A stretch of 64,000 nucleotides of DNA, from contig NZ_CP071635.1 of NCBI RefSeq assembly GCF_017357385.1, forward strand, positions 264,075 to 328,074, given 5' to 3'. The notes beneath the pieces were generated by a model, which was given only the letters and a program-made list of their open reading frames with translations, was not told the DNA's origin and ran no database searches. Source of the DNA: Rhizobium sp. NZLR1. Its GTDB lineage: Bacteria; Pseudomonadota; Alphaproteobacteria; Rhizobiales; Rhizobiaceae. The position numbers and the translations under genes are program-made. Each line of letters opens with the position of its first letter. Within the stretch, counting starts at the first letter, position 1. Positions 1-9,183 of the stretch are shown in pieces.

Positions 1-302
1 GAGTCGGCCTGACCCAGTTTCCTGCTGAGGTTGGAGTCAAGGAGCCCGCCGATTTGAAGCCTGATCTCGTCGATCCTTGCCAGAACCTCCGCAAAGGCAC
101 GGCGATGTTCGCCAAGGTCCTGAGGATCGTTGCGAAATGGTATGGCAACCCCACGAGCAAAGATGTCTTCCCGCAGATTTTTGATGATGCAGTCTACGCA
201 TGGAAAACCGGCGAGTTCGAGGGCGTGAGTGTGTTTCAGGCGGAGGATCCTGGAATACCCATCGAAGCGCCGCAGCAAAGCGATGAGACTCGTCCCGCCG
301 AG
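1..302 (-). CDS. partial open frame running off the window start, unknown
   Basis: An uninterrupted minus-strand frame enters from the window edge and runs back to an in-frame TGA at 303-305. It reads like coding sequence: an LRRFDGYSRILRLKHTHALE-type helical stretch, then a charged segment rich in E, R and L. No ATG is present after the stop, so the start would be a TTG, or the gene is already broken here. A 21-codon ORF in the same frame ends at the TGA, which could mean a gene with a premature stop. I do not recognise the family. Plus-strand ORFs over the same bases look like shadows. Confidence 0.3.
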
Positions 303-647
303 TCAGTGGATGGCGAGGAAGCGACGCCAAAACACGTACAGCCAGAGACGATGCAGGATGTTAGGCATGCGGGGATACGGATCGATCTTTCCCGCATCGG
401 TGGTCAGCAATAGCGTTGAGTTCACCTCGCATTGGCGAGGCATGTTCCGGCCAACCCAAAGTCTAGGCGACTCCAAAGCATGAAATTACTGTGCTTCCAG
501 ATGCCTGGTCCGTGGTTGTAATGGCGGCGAGCCAGTAAGAAACCGCATACTGACGGGTTCCAGCTATGGAGTTGCCCGATAAAAAACCCGACAGGATCTG
601 ATTTCTGTTCGCTGAGCCATGAACTCGCGTGGTTGCGACCAAACCGC

Positions 648-1517
648 TCATTCGTCCAGCCTCGCAGCCGCAACCGCGTGCGGCATCAGGAATGTGGCAA
701 TCTCCGCGATGACGTCTGTCAGATCGCCAGGATTGTGTGCAACGCCTTCAACGAAAGCTCGCCATTGCCGCTGCTTTTGCTGGTCCTTGGCAAAGGCGTC
801 CGTTAGGGCGTCGGGGAGGTCAATGGGGATCGATGTCTCGCGGCGATCAAAGGTAGCGGCTATTGCGCGCGCCAGCCGATCATCGCCGAAGTCGAAAGAC
901 CTGCTGAGGATCCAGATGTCGTAGAAATCCTTCATACGGCTGTTTACTCGCCCCAGCATCACCATTGCCTGGAACTTCTCGGCAATGACCGTTTCTCGCG
1001 CATAGGCCCGAAGCCGCGGCATCGGAAAATCGAGCATGGAAGGATAATCCAAAACCTCCACCCCAGGCTCAAGCGCATCGCCAAAACCGATGTCGATCGT
1101 CAGGTTAATCCGGGCTCCGCTGATCGAAGCGATCACCCGCAGCCTGAGCCCACCATAATCCAATGCCTCGCGAATACGATCCACATGCAGCGTATCAGCG
1201 TCGAACGTAACGCCATCGTCGGCCTCTTGCGCCAGAATTTCCCGAAATGTCTCAAGCATCGGGTCCGGACTCGGATCACCGAAACCCAAAAGGTCGAGGT
1301 CGCGCGTGCCTCGGTGCGGATTGTCGAACCAACTCATCATCAACATCGCCCCTTTTAGAACGAAGCGACCGGCGTGGGGCGACTGGCTAAGCCGGAACAA
1401 TAACCGTTCAAGAGCAAAACGCGTCAGGACCAGATCGAAGCTTTGCCCGCTTGCCTTGGCGAGTTGCAATAGGCGGGCGCGCACCGAGGCGCCGACGTTT
1501 CTGATTTCTTTAGCCAT
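648..1517 (-). CDS. abiEii: type IV toxin, AbiEii-family nucleotidyltransferase
   Basis: This is the toxin half of an AbiE-type (type IV) toxin-antitoxin pair. The family is a nucleotidyltransferase. The 289-residue product has a typical AbiEii layout: an N-terminal helical lead, a strand-turn with FVLKGAMLM near residue 53, the metal-binding pair in RDLDLLGFGD near residue 72, and the conserved ARETVIAEKFQAMV and MKDFYDIW segments near residues 172 and 193. All these elements are intact, so the protein is probably active. Its start overlaps the end of the antitoxin gene by 8 bp, which indicates translational coupling in one operon. AbiE modules act in phage abortive infection or plasmid stabilisation; on a repABC plasmid the second role is equally plausible. 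Confidence 0.9.
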   Translation of the reverse strand: MAKEIRNVGASVRARLLQLAKASGQSFDLVLTRFALERLLFRLSQSPHAGRFVLKGAMLMMSWFDNPHRGTRDLDLLGFGDPSPDPMLETFREILAQEADDGVTFDADTLHVDRIREALDYGGLRLRVIASISGARINLTIDIGFGDALEPGVEVLDYPSMLDFPMPRLRAYARETVIAEKFQAMVMLGRVNSRMKDFYDIWILSRSFDFGDDRLARAIAATFDRRETSIPIDLPDALTDAFAKDQQKQRQWRAFVEGVAHNPGDLTDVIAEIATFLMPHAVAAARLDE

Positions 1518-2127
1518 TGGCGGTCAGCGCCTCGAGATACGGCCGGATCACCGATCCGACGCCACCGCGTTCGGCCTGGTTGGCGATTTCGCCAGGAGTA
1601 GCCCTTCGTTGCCGCAGCGCCTCCTGCAGCCCTTCTATCGCTACCGAAAGGCCGATCTTGTTGCGATAGCGAAAGCAATCGGCAATTGTCTTGGCAATTC
1701 CAAAGACCCTCACGGGAACGCCTTCAATGACATGGGGTTCGACGCTTTCGTTGAGAAGGCCGTCTGTGAAACGCACGATGCGCATAGCGGGGCCGTCCAG
1801 TTTCGGAGCCCAGTCCTTACGGCCTATGGCAAGCCAGATTTGTCCTGGGAGCTGATCTGTCAGGCCGTGGAACGCCAGTGCCGAAACGAGGCAGATAACG
1901 CCTTTGGGTGCGCGTTTGGCAACCTCCGCCAGGCTGTGGTTGACGTCGAGCTGCGCATCAGGAAGTTGATAAAGACCGCGGGCAAGCCGGAGCACTTCAC
2001 CATCTCGTTCCATTCGGCTCATGGTGGCAGCCGTCACACCTGCGTTCCGCAGTTCCACCAAACGTGCTATTCCGCGCTCAGTTAGCACGGTTCGGGCGAT
2101 CTGGCGTTGCGTGACGGAACCGGGCAT
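1510..2127 (-). CDS. abiEi: type IV antitoxin, AbiEi-family transcriptional regulator
   Basis: This is the antitoxin and likely autorepressor for the adjacent AbiEii toxin. The 205 residues begin with a winged-helix segment (about residues 15-55, including GVTAATMSRMERDGEV and LARGLYQLPD), the usual AbiEi N-terminal DNA-binding domain. A C-terminal domain follows with the family's ICLVSALAFHGLT, RVFGIAKTIADCF and EGLQEALRQ blocks. The ATG has no obvious Shine-Dalgarno sequence; a GATAAT-like -10 lies about 30 bp upstream, so a leaderless or short-leader mRNA is possible. The stop lies inside the toxin gene. AbiEi proteins are known to repress their own promoter through inverted repeats, and a palindrome sits upstream here. 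Confidence 0.9.
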   Translation of the reverse strand: MPGSVTQRQIARTVLTERGIARLVELRNAGVTAATMSRMERDGEVLRLARGLYQLPDAQLDVNHSLAEVAKRAPKGVICLVSALAFHGLTDQLPGQIWLAIGRKDWAPKLDGPAMRIVRFTDGLLNESVEPHVIEGVPVRVFGIAKTIADCFRYRNKIGLSVAIEGLQEALRQRRATPGEIANQAERGGVGSVIRPYLEALTANG

Positions 2128-2157
2128 TGATATAAAAGCTCGGAAAGTGGATCTATT

Positions 2158-2167
2158 ATCCTAGGAT
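2158..2167. promoter_or_regulatory. palindrome in the abiEi promoter, candidate operator
   Basis: ATCCTAGGAT is a perfect 10-bp palindrome about 30 bp upstream of the abiEi ATG and overlaps a GATAAT-like -10 element on the minus strand. The position suits autorepression by AbiEi. The element is short and could be coincidental. Confidence 0.35.
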
Positions 2168-2213
2168 TTGTATCACAGTCCCTGAGGTGGAGAAAGCCCT
2201 CGCTCTTGGAATT

Positions 2214-2564
2214 TCATCCAGCGATTGTTCGGACTGGGACGCGCATACCCTTGCCTTTGAAAACCGGCTCGCCGCCAACTAACCTTTCACGCAGTGGATG
2301 ATCTAGTCCACTCCAGAGCACTTCGCCGCGCGCGGCCCAGTGCTCCCTCGCTCTCGCGACGTCGATGATCAGATAGTCGTCCGCTCTAACAGTTTCTTCT
2401 GCATAGGGGTTCTGGTCAATGATACGAACAAACGCTTGCGACGCTCTGCCGACAGGATCGAACCGACACCGTACGAGAGTTTCAACGAAGCAGATCTTCG
2501 TCTGCCAGCGCTCGGGCGGAACTGCGCGACAGTCGGGTTGAGAGGATGCGCTTATCGATGGCAT
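2214..2564 (-). CDS. hypothetical protein, possibly a broken gene
   Basis: This 116-residue frame has a protein-like second half (FDPVGRASQAFVRIIDQNPY, then ADDYLIIDVARAREHW and a Gly-rich GGEPVFKGKGMRVP end). The first 30 residues look less natural. Just upstream, in another minus-strand frame (2482-2616), a 44-codon ORF starting MAAEAAAVSEIAVKAVHNA also reads as real coding sequence. One explanation is a single gene of about 130 residues split by a frameshift near 2490-2560. I do not recognise the family. It lies between the abiE operon and an Xre-type regulator on the same strand. Confidence 0.35.
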   Translation of the reverse strand: MPSISASSQPDCRAVPPERWQTKICFVETLVRCRFDPVGRASQAFVRIIDQNPYAEETVRADDYLIIDVARAREHWAARGEVLWSGLDHPLRERLVGGEPVFKGKGMRVPVRTIAG

Positions 2565-2742
2565 TGTGTACCGCCTTCACAGCGATCTCGCTGACGGCTG
2601 CGGCTTCGGCAGCCATACATTCACGAAGAGCGTTGCTAATAATCATTCCTTTTAGAGAGAGTATATACGAGAAGCGAACAGTCTCAATGCCGCCGGCTTG
2701 CGAAGACGATTCTCGCTGTCCCAGGCCGGAGGTGTTACAAGG

Positions 2743-2985
2743 TTATGCACCTGCTTTCGCACCAACCTGGGTCTCACCAATTGGTCGAACTAATTCGACG
2801 TGGCTGACATCTAAGGCTTGAGCCAGTTCATAAAGCGTAATTACAGTTGGGTTGCGACGACCTCGCTCCAGGCTACTAAGATATTGCTGACTGAATCCGG
2901 AACGCGCCTCGACCTCTTCCTGTGTCAGGCCTTTCTCCCGACGCAGGCGGGCAAAATTCGAGCCGACCAGTTTGCGCATGTCCAT
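2743..2985 (-). CDS. Xre-family HTH transcriptional regulator
   Basis: This compact 80-residue regulator is almost entirely one Cro/C1-type helix-turn-helix. It opens MDMRKLVGSNFARLRREKG, then LTQEEVEARSGFSQQYLSSL forms helices 2 and 3, and ERGRRNPTVITLYELAQALD completes the fold. A 17-residue tail after the fold has no recognisable effector domain, so it probably acts as a simple repressor. The target is most likely its own promoter, because a long dyad lies 18 bp upstream of the ATG. Proteins of this type are common in rhizobial plasmids. What else it controls cannot be told from the sequence. Confidence 0.85.
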   Translation of the reverse strand: MDMRKLVGSNFARLRREKGLTQEEVEARSGFSQQYLSSLERGRRNPTVITLYELAQALDVSHVELVRPIGETQVGAKAGA

Positions 2986-3002
2986 GCGCCGAAAGATCGC
3001 CG

Positions 3003-3039
3003 TTTACACACTTTGAGTTTATCAACTAAAGTATGTAAA
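3003..3039. promoter_or_regulatory. 37-bp imperfect dyad upstream of the Xre regulator
   Basis: The outer arms TTTACA and TGTAAA and the inner arms ACTTTgAGTT and AACTAAAGT surround a TATC centre, making a long near-perfect dyad interrupted by only a few bases. It lies 18-54 bp upstream of the Xre start, where the promoter should be. It is a strong candidate operator for autoregulation. Confidence 0.5.
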
Positions 3040-3187
3040 AGCCTTTCCTATAAATGCCCGCCAATGCGGGGCGGGTAATGGGTTTAGGGTCGATATAAGC
3101 ATCAGCGCTTTGCCAGCAACCCAGAGATTTCGGACGTAACGGTGCCGGATTTGATGTAGGCGAACCTTCGGGCCACTTGGTGAGAAA

Positions 3188-3532
3188 ATGAAAGTTTGGG
3201 AGAAGCGGGTGAACAAAGCGAGCTCATCCGATGCAAATGGTCAAGAAAATGAAAGAGAATCGCGCTTCAGCTCGATGCAACAGCCGGAGCTGGAGGCGTT
3301 GGCTGTCTCGGCAATTCTCGAACACCGCCGCCTGATTGCCGCCGACGAAGCTGTCTACGAGGAATGGACTCGCGCGAGCGGCGATCCGTCCGTTTCCGGT
3401 GCCGTACTAAAAAGTCTGCAGGATGAGTACGTCGCGCGTCAGAACAAATCTGAGGCCCAGCAGGAGGTGCTGTCGGAAATCATCGATGCGCTTGGTTACA
3501 TCCCTGAAGTTGCCCCAGATTGCGAAGAGTGA
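3188..3532 (+). CDS. traM: TraM, quorum-sensing antiactivator
   Basis: TraM binds the LuxR-type activator TraR and blocks its DNA binding, setting the threshold for conjugation. The product matches the family in its core: PELEALAVSAILEHRRLI in the first helix and the C-terminal VLSEIIDALGYIPEV, which corresponds to the TraM end. At 114 residues it is slightly longer than the usual ~102. A GTG at 3209 with GGGAG upstream would give a family-length 107 residues and may be the real start. The gene converges with traR, with 3 bp between their stop codons, as in Ti-type plasmids. Confidence 0.85.
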   Translation: MKVWEKRVNKASSSDANGQENERESRFSSMQQPELEALAVSAILEHRRLIAADEAVYEEWTRASGDPSVSGAVLKSLQDEYVARQNKSEAQQEVLSEIIDALGYIPEVAPDCEE

Positions 3533-3535
3533 CGC

Positions 3536-4550
<1,015 letters not shown>

Positions 4551-5849
4551 TTAGCGGCCGCTATAGACTGACGGAAAAACAATATCCTGATCGACCAGGA
4601 CGTTGAACTTGTAGCCCGGCCGGATGCGAATTGTCGGCTGAACGTTCAGATTCTTCGAGATCGTCTCTTCCGCTACCCGGCCGAATGATTCGGCAAAATT
4701 ACGTCGTGCTGCATCCGAGGCCGTGTCCTGCATCGCGAGCGTCGAACTCTCAGGCATCGACATATCGATACCAGTTCCGATGATTGCCACCAGCGCAGCC
4801 GAACGGAAAGTCCTCCAGAGATGGCGGTCGACCTTATCCTTGAAGCCCCCATATCCTTCTGCGTCTGTGCCAGCCATGCCGCCGATCTGCAGGGTAGACC
4901 CATTCGGGAAAATGAGGTCCGTCCAGACAACGAGTACCCGCTCCTGGCCGAATGAAACCTTGGAATCGTAGCGACCGAACAGCTTTGCGCCCTGGGGGAT
5001 GAGAAGGCGATAGCCGGTCGCGCTGTCGTAGACATTCTGGCTGACCTGAGCCGTGATCCGCCCTGGCAAATCGGAATTCAGGCCGGTGATCAAGGTGGCG
5101 GGAATGACTGAGCCGCGCTTCAATTCATTGGGTGACATCTGCGGCACCACCTGGTTTGGCAGGTAGCCAAGATTCTTGATGTCCTGATTGAAGAAGTCCT
5201 CCTTCGACGTCTGGCCGTTCTGATCGACGTTCTGACCCATCAGTCCGGATTTCATGGCCGCGGCATAAAGGTCTGAGGCGCTGTTCGCCACGGCATTTGT
5301 CGGCTGGCGGCCGATGTCATTGGTGGAACTTGCAGCGTTCTCGACATCGGAGATGTCTACCTTCAGCGGCGAATCGAGCGCCGTAGAACGAGCCTGGAGG
5401 CGCGCCATCCGTTGCCGCTGGGCCTCGCGCATATATTGTTCATCCTGCTCTCGCTTCAGGCGAGCCTTCCACTCCTCTTCGGATTCGAGCCTTTGTCGGC
5501 GATCTTGTCTATCTGCTGGTTGGCGCTCGACGACCTGTTCCTGCTTCTCCTTTTTCTCCGCGACGACGGGTGTCGGTTGAAACACCTCCTGCTTGTCTGG
5601 GTCACCGATAATGCCATCCGTGACACCCCGCTTCAGCTGGTCGCCAAAACTGGTCGCAGGGCTGTTGGAAGCACCCTCGATGTCACCACGATTGAAGGAA
5701 AGCCCACGAAGCGAGAGACCAATCACAACGACGCCGACGAACAGCACGATGACGATGATGGCGATGATGATCGGCAGGCGGTTGAGCCGGCGCATGACCT
5801 GCTGATCGTCGGCTTGGCTCGATGTGCCAAGCTGGAGCGACTGGACCAT
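4551..5849 (-). CDS. trbI: TrbI, VirB10-like mating-pair-formation protein
   Basis: TrbI is the VirB10-type protein that spans the periplasm and links the inner and outer membrane parts of the conjugative type IV secretion channel. The chosen ATG at 5849 gives 432 residues and has GGAG 6 nt upstream. The open frame extends 70 codons further upstream, but that part is arginine-rich shadow of trbH. One membrane helix (about residues 24-47, rich in I and V) is followed by a charged coiled-coil-like Glu/Arg segment (about 95-150). The conserved C-terminal VirB10/TrbI domain follows, including RGSVIPATLITGLNSDLPG and YRLLIPQGAKLFGRYDSKV. It is the last gene of the trb operon, 11 nt after trbH. Confidence 0.93.
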   Translation of the reverse strand: MVQSLQLGTSSQADDQQVMRRLNRLPIIIAIIVIVLFVGVVVIGLSLRGLSFNRGDIEGASNSPATSFGDQLKRGVTDGIIGDPDKQEVFQPTPVVAEKKEKQEQVVERQPADRQDRRQRLESEEEWKARLKREQDEQYMREAQRQRMARLQARSTALDSPLKVDISDVENAASSTNDIGRQPTNAVANSASDLYAAAMKSGLMGQNVDQNGQTSKEDFFNQDIKNLGYLPNQVVPQMSPNELKRGSVIPATLITGLNSDLPGRITAQVSQNVYDSATGYRLLIPQGAKLFGRYDSKVSFGQERVLVVWTDLIFPNGSTLQIGGMAGTDAEGYGGFKDKVDRHLWRTFRSAALVAIIGTGIDMSMPESSTLAMQDTASDAARRNFAESFGRVAEETISKNLNVQPTIRIRPGYKFNVLVDQDIVFPSVYSGR

Positions 5850-5860
5850 GTTAATCTCCG

Positions 5861-6301
5861 TCAGTTGCGCTGCATGATCGAAAGCGGACCGGCCGGCGCG
5901 GCGCCGGCCGCCGTCGGTGTGTAAGCGCGGCCAAGAGCGATGGAAGGCGTCGAGACCTGCACTAGCACCTGTCCGTCGAAGCCCTCGATTGCATAAGCAA
6001 GCTCGACCGGCTTGACGTCTTTGGCGACTTTGCCGTCCGTGACCACTGTGTAGCCCCACCCCTTCAGCGCCACCTCGAGGGCGGATGCGAACTCCGATGT
6101 GTCCGTCCCCATTTTGATCGTTGTCGTAGCACCTGCCGGGCCGATCTGTTCAGCCAGGCGGCTTGCCATGTCGCCGGCGATGGCGCTTGCAGCCGGTCCG
6201 GTGACGGCCACCGGGGTCGAGCTGGTCGTCAGTGCGTCGTCGGCCGTTTGGCAGCTGGAGAGCAGCGCGGCCGCGATGAAGAATGCGAGAAGCTTCCGCA
6301 T
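5861..6301 (-). CDS. trbH: TrbH, conjugal transfer lipoprotein
   Basis: TrbH is the small outer-membrane lipoprotein of the trb system, comparable in role to VirB7. The 146-residue product has a signal peptide ending in a lipobox, ALLSSC, with the acylated cysteine at residue 17. The mature part contains a repeated Ala/Gly-rich linker and a beta-rich segment (residues 60-125). It ends 11 nt before trbI and starts 3 nt after trbG, consistent with tight co-translation in the operon. The family is poorly conserved, so the call rests on the lipobox plus operon position. Confidence 0.88.
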   Translation of the reverse strand: MRKLLAFFIAAALLSSCQTADDALTTSSTPVAVTGPAASAIAGDMASRLAEQIGPAGATTTIKMGTDTSEFASALEVALKGWGYTVVTDGKVAKDVKPVELAYAIEGFDGQVLVQVSTPSIALGRAYTPTAAGAAPAGPLSIMQRN

Positions 6302-6304
6302 GGT

Positions 6305-7117
6305 TCAGCCTCCCCGCCGGATGGTGATCTTCTGCTGCTGCCAACCGACACCGGAAATGAGGATCGCCTTGTCGATCGCATAGTCGACGGTCATCATGTC
6401 GTTCTTCATCCGGTAATTGACGATGCGGTTCTGGCCGCCAGAGACGACAAACAGCACCGGCGCGTCCTGGCCGGAGATAGACTTCGGGAACTGGATGTAG
6501 GTCTTGACCCCGTCCGAATAGACCCGCTTCGGCCTCCACGAAGCCCCGCCGCTGATCGAATAAGAAAAGTTCAGCTTGTCCGGCGCCGCGCCCGGAATGC
6601 CGCCGGTTTCGATACGGGCGTTGATGTCGGCGAGTTTGGGCGACACGTCTTCCGGATATTCGAACCCGACACGTGCCATGTACTGGCTGGGATGGGACTT
6701 AAGCTGGATATGATAGGTTCGCCGTGAGGTGGTGACGACCATCGAGGTGAGAAGGCCGGGCTCCGACGGTTTGACGATGAGATGGATCGCCTGCCCGCCT
6801 GTCGCCCCCGAGGTGGCCGGCTCCACCTTCCAGCGTACGGTGTCGCCGACGAGCACATCGCGGACGATCTCGCCACCCTGAAGTTCGATGTCGCAGACCT
6901 GTAGCGGCGAGCAGACGACGGAGGGTTGGGTCTCGCCGAACAGAAAGATGACCTTTCCATCCGGACCCGTCGTCACCAGTCCCGCCGTACCGCGCCACTT
7001 TCTGGAAAGATTTGTTCCCTTCACCTCGTTGCTTGTCATGCTTTGCGCCTGCGCGCCCGCCGCAAGCAAGAGTCCGGCTATGCAGCCGGCGGCTGCGATC
7101 AATTCCGTTTTTTTCAT
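6305..7117 (-). CDS. trbG: TrbG, VirB9-like outer-membrane channel component
   Basis: TrbG is the VirB9-type component of the outer-membrane core complex. From the ATG at 7117 (CAGGGA about 9 nt upstream) the protein is 270 residues. It has a clear signal peptide, [19 protein letters not shown] with cleavage after AQA. An alternative ATG at 7135 overlaps the trbF stop as TAATG and would add six residues before the signal. The VirB9/CagX features are present: the beta-rich N-domain, and the C-terminal [20 protein letters not shown] and [17 protein letters not shown] blocks. It is followed after 3 nt by trbH. Confidence 0.93.
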   Translation of the reverse strand: MKKTELIAAAGCIAGLLLAAGAQAQSMTSNEVKGTNLSRKWRGTAGLVTTGPDGKVIFLFGETQPSVVCSPLQVCDIELQGGEIVRDVLVGDTVRWKVEPATSGATGGQAIHLIVKPSEPGLLTSMVVTTSRRTYHIQLKSHPSQYMARVGFEYPEDVSPKLADINARIETGGIPGAAPDKLNFSYSISGGASWRPKRVYSDGVKTYIQFPKSISGQDAPVLFVVSGGQNRIVNYRMKNDMMTVDYAIDKAILISGVGWQQQKITIRRGG

Positions 7118-7134
7118 TGAAAGAATCCCTGCCA

Positions 7135-7797
7135 TTAAAGCTGTGCCGTCCAGTCGAAATCCCGGACATAGAGGCCGATCGGATTGAGGCGGATCGTCGC
7201 CTCATCCTGTGGCGCGGTGAGTGTCACAGTTGCGATGCCGCGGAACCGCCGCGTGCCGATCTCTTTGCCCTTGCGATCCCGCTCGTATTCCGTCCAGTCG
7301 ATCTGATAGGTCTGGTTCGAAAGCGCCACGATGTTGTTGACCTCGATGGCAACTGTCGAAGACTTCGCCTTCTCGAACGGAGAATTGCCTCGGAACCAGG
7401 CGTTGACCTTCTCCGTCGACGGATCGGACGTGCGAAGAAGGGCGTAGGTGCGGTCGATATATTGCTTCTGCACCACCGCATCTGGAGTGATCGAGCGAAA
7501 GCTCGTGACGAAGCTACCGAGTGTGGCGCGCACCACGCGGACATCGGCATATTCTATTTGCTCCGGAAAGCCTGCCGTGACCGCGGTTCCGAGCTTGTCG
7601 ACCTCGACGATGTAAGGCACGAGCCTCACCTGCGTGCTCAGATACATCGAGTAGCTGAAGCCGATGACGGCCATGACCAGACCGAGGACACCAACGACGC
7701 GCCATGCGGCGGCGGCTTTCACATAGGAGCCATAGCGTTCGCTCCATTCCTGGCGGGCGGCAAGATACGGGTTTTCCGGGGCGCGGTTCGCTGCCAT
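7135..7797 (-). CDS. trbF: TrbF, VirB8-like inner-membrane scaffold
   Basis: TrbF is the VirB8-type bitopic inner-membrane protein that nucleates assembly of the mating channel. The 220 residues start with a cytoplasmic segment ([15 protein letters not shown], a family hallmark), one membrane helix at about 31-52, and a periplasmic NTF2-like domain. The family's [18 protein letters not shown] and [17 protein letters not shown] segments lie in that domain. The stop codon overlaps an upstream candidate start of trbG by one base. The spacing to trbL is about 20 bp. Intact. Confidence 0.93.
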   Translation of the reverse strand: MAANRAPENPYLAARQEWSERYGSYVKAAAAWRVVGVLGLVMAVIGFSYSMYLSTQVRLVPYIVEVDKLGTAVTAGFPEQIEYADVRVVRATLGSFVTSFRSITPDAVVQKQYIDRTYALLRTSDPSTEKVNAWFRGNSPFEKAKSSTVAIEVNNIVALSNQTYQIDWTEYERDRKGKEIGTRRFRGIATVTLTAPQDEATIRLNPIGLYVRDFDWTAQL

Positions 7798-7817
7798 TTA
7801 TTCTTCCCTTGTCTCGA

Positions 7818-9005
7818 TTACGGTTTGTCGTTGCGTTCGGGAGGAGGCTTCGGTCCGCTATGACCGCCGCGCTGTTGATCGAGCTTGGCATTGGCCAGTC
7901 CGAGAATGGACCCGGCATAAGCGCCCGGAGAGCCGATTGCCTTTTCCTTCGCGGCGGATCCGGCTGCTTGCGCGCCGGAACTGAAGCTCGCGGCCATGCC
8001 GCGAAGAGCAGCACCTGCAACGGATGAACCGCCAGCTCGTGCGGCTTGAGCCGCCGCAAACCCCGCGCCGGCAGCGCCGGCGGCGAGGAAACCAGCACCG
8101 GCGGCGAAGGACGCCGCTTGCCCGCCGTGCCGGATTGCCTCCATGCCACCGGAGACCGACGCGCCCTGGACGACGCCCTGGATGATGTTCGGGACGTACA
8201 TGGCGATGATGAAAACAACGACGGCAATTCCAGCGATGGCAAGAGCGGTTTGAAACTGGTCGCCGATATCGGGCTGGTTGGCGAGGCCGATCAACACTTC
8301 CGAACCAATGCGAGAGATCATCACAAGGCCCATGAGCTTCATCCCGACGGAGAAGGCGTAGACCAGGTAGCGGACTGCAAAATCCTTGGTGAACGACGAT
8401 CCACCAAGGCCGAGCATGATCATGCCGGCCAGCAGCCCGATATACATTTCGACCATGACCGACACGAAAATCGCTGCGACCAGAGAAAATGCGATGACTG
8501 TCACGACCATCGCGAACGCTGCCGAGATTGCGAGAGCATTGTCTTCGAAGAGGCCGAACTGTACCTTTTCCGACATTTTCGTTGCAACTGCGAGCCCGGC
8601 GTTGAACACGTCAGCTGGTGATGCCGTCCCTCCTCCGGCGCCGATTTGGAAGAGACTGTCTGCGACCGCCTTGGCGAAGGTGGGTCCCTGCGCTAGCACA
8701 AACGCGAAGAAGCCCACAAACATGATCCGCCGCACCAGTTCGGCGAACCAGCTATCCAGCGAGGCCGACTGGATGGCCAGCCAGACGGCCGCTATGCCGA
8801 TCTCGATCGTTGCGAGGATCCAGAACAGAGATCTCGCAGCGTCCATGACGGTGCTTTCCCACCCCTTCGCGGCGGTAGTGATCTGGCTCTGGAGGGAGGT
8901 CAAAACTGACCCTTCTTGCGCAAGCGCCGGCTGGGTCGCCATCACCGCGAACGCGGCAACGAGCATGGCGACCCGTAGCTGATGAAGTCTCGTCATGGTT
9001 GGCAT
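7818..9005 (-). CDS. trbL: TrbL, VirB6-like polytopic membrane protein
   Basis: TrbL is the VirB6-type polytopic inner-membrane protein of the conjugation channel. The 395-residue product begins with a signal-like segment ending at ALA-QEG (about residue 29). About five or six hydrophobic segments lie between residues 50 and 290. The family's QIGAGGGTASPADVFNAGL and GLGGSSFTKDFAVRYLVYAF motifs are present. A Gly/Ala/Ser-rich low-complexity tail (about 300-395) ends in a Pro/Lys-rich segment, as is usual for TrbL. Two start codons are possible, 9005 and 8996, three codons apart. It starts immediately after trbK. Confidence 0.93.
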   Translation of the reverse strand: MPTMTRLHQLRVAMLVAAFAVMATQPALAQEGSVLTSLQSQITTAAKGWESTVMDAARSLFWILATIEIGIAAVWLAIQSASLDSWFAELVRRIMFVGFFAFVLAQGPTFAKAVADSLFQIGAGGGTASPADVFNAGLAVATKMSEKVQFGLFEDNALAISAAFAMVVTVIAFSLVAAIFVSVMVEMYIGLLAGMIMLGLGGSSFTKDFAVRYLVYAFSVGMKLMGLVMISRIGSEVLIGLANQPDIGDQFQTALAIAGIAVVVFIIAMYVPNIIQGVVQGASVSGGMEAIRHGGQAASFAAGAGFLAAGAAGAGFAAAQAARAGGSSVAGAALRGMAASFSSGAQAAGSAAKEKAIGSPGAYAGSILGLANAKLDQQRGGHSGPKPPPERNDKP

Positions 9006-9009
9006 GCGA

Positions 9010-9183
9010 TCACCATTCGACCTTCATCTTTTCGCCGCCCGATGTGGGATACTCCTTCGATGAACCAAAAAACTTCTCCCGGCGCTCCCATGCGGCCTGT
9101 TTTTCCGAGATGAGCAACCATAGGCCGGTGCTGCCGACAGCGAGACTCGTCGCGATCGCGACTAGGATCAGTTTCGTTTTCAC
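9010..9183 (-). CDS. trbK: TrbK, small entry-exclusion-type protein
   Basis: This 57-residue gene is short but clear. It starts with GTG inside the trbJ stop (GTGA, 4-bp overlap). It encodes VKTKLILVAIATSLAVGS, a signal or membrane segment, followed by LWLLISEKQAAWERREKFFG and a Lys/Glu-rich tail. Size and position between trbJ and trbL match trbK of Ti and RP4-type systems, where it mediates entry exclusion. Its last ten residues (SGGEKMKVEW) are identical to the end of TrbJ, and the preceding RREKFF also matches, so the 3' ends of the two genes are repeated. No lipobox cysteine is visible, unlike RP4 TrbK. Confidence 0.85.
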   Translation of the reverse strand: MKTKLILVAIATSLAVGSTGLWLLISEKQAAWERREKFFGSSKEYPTSGGEKMKVEW

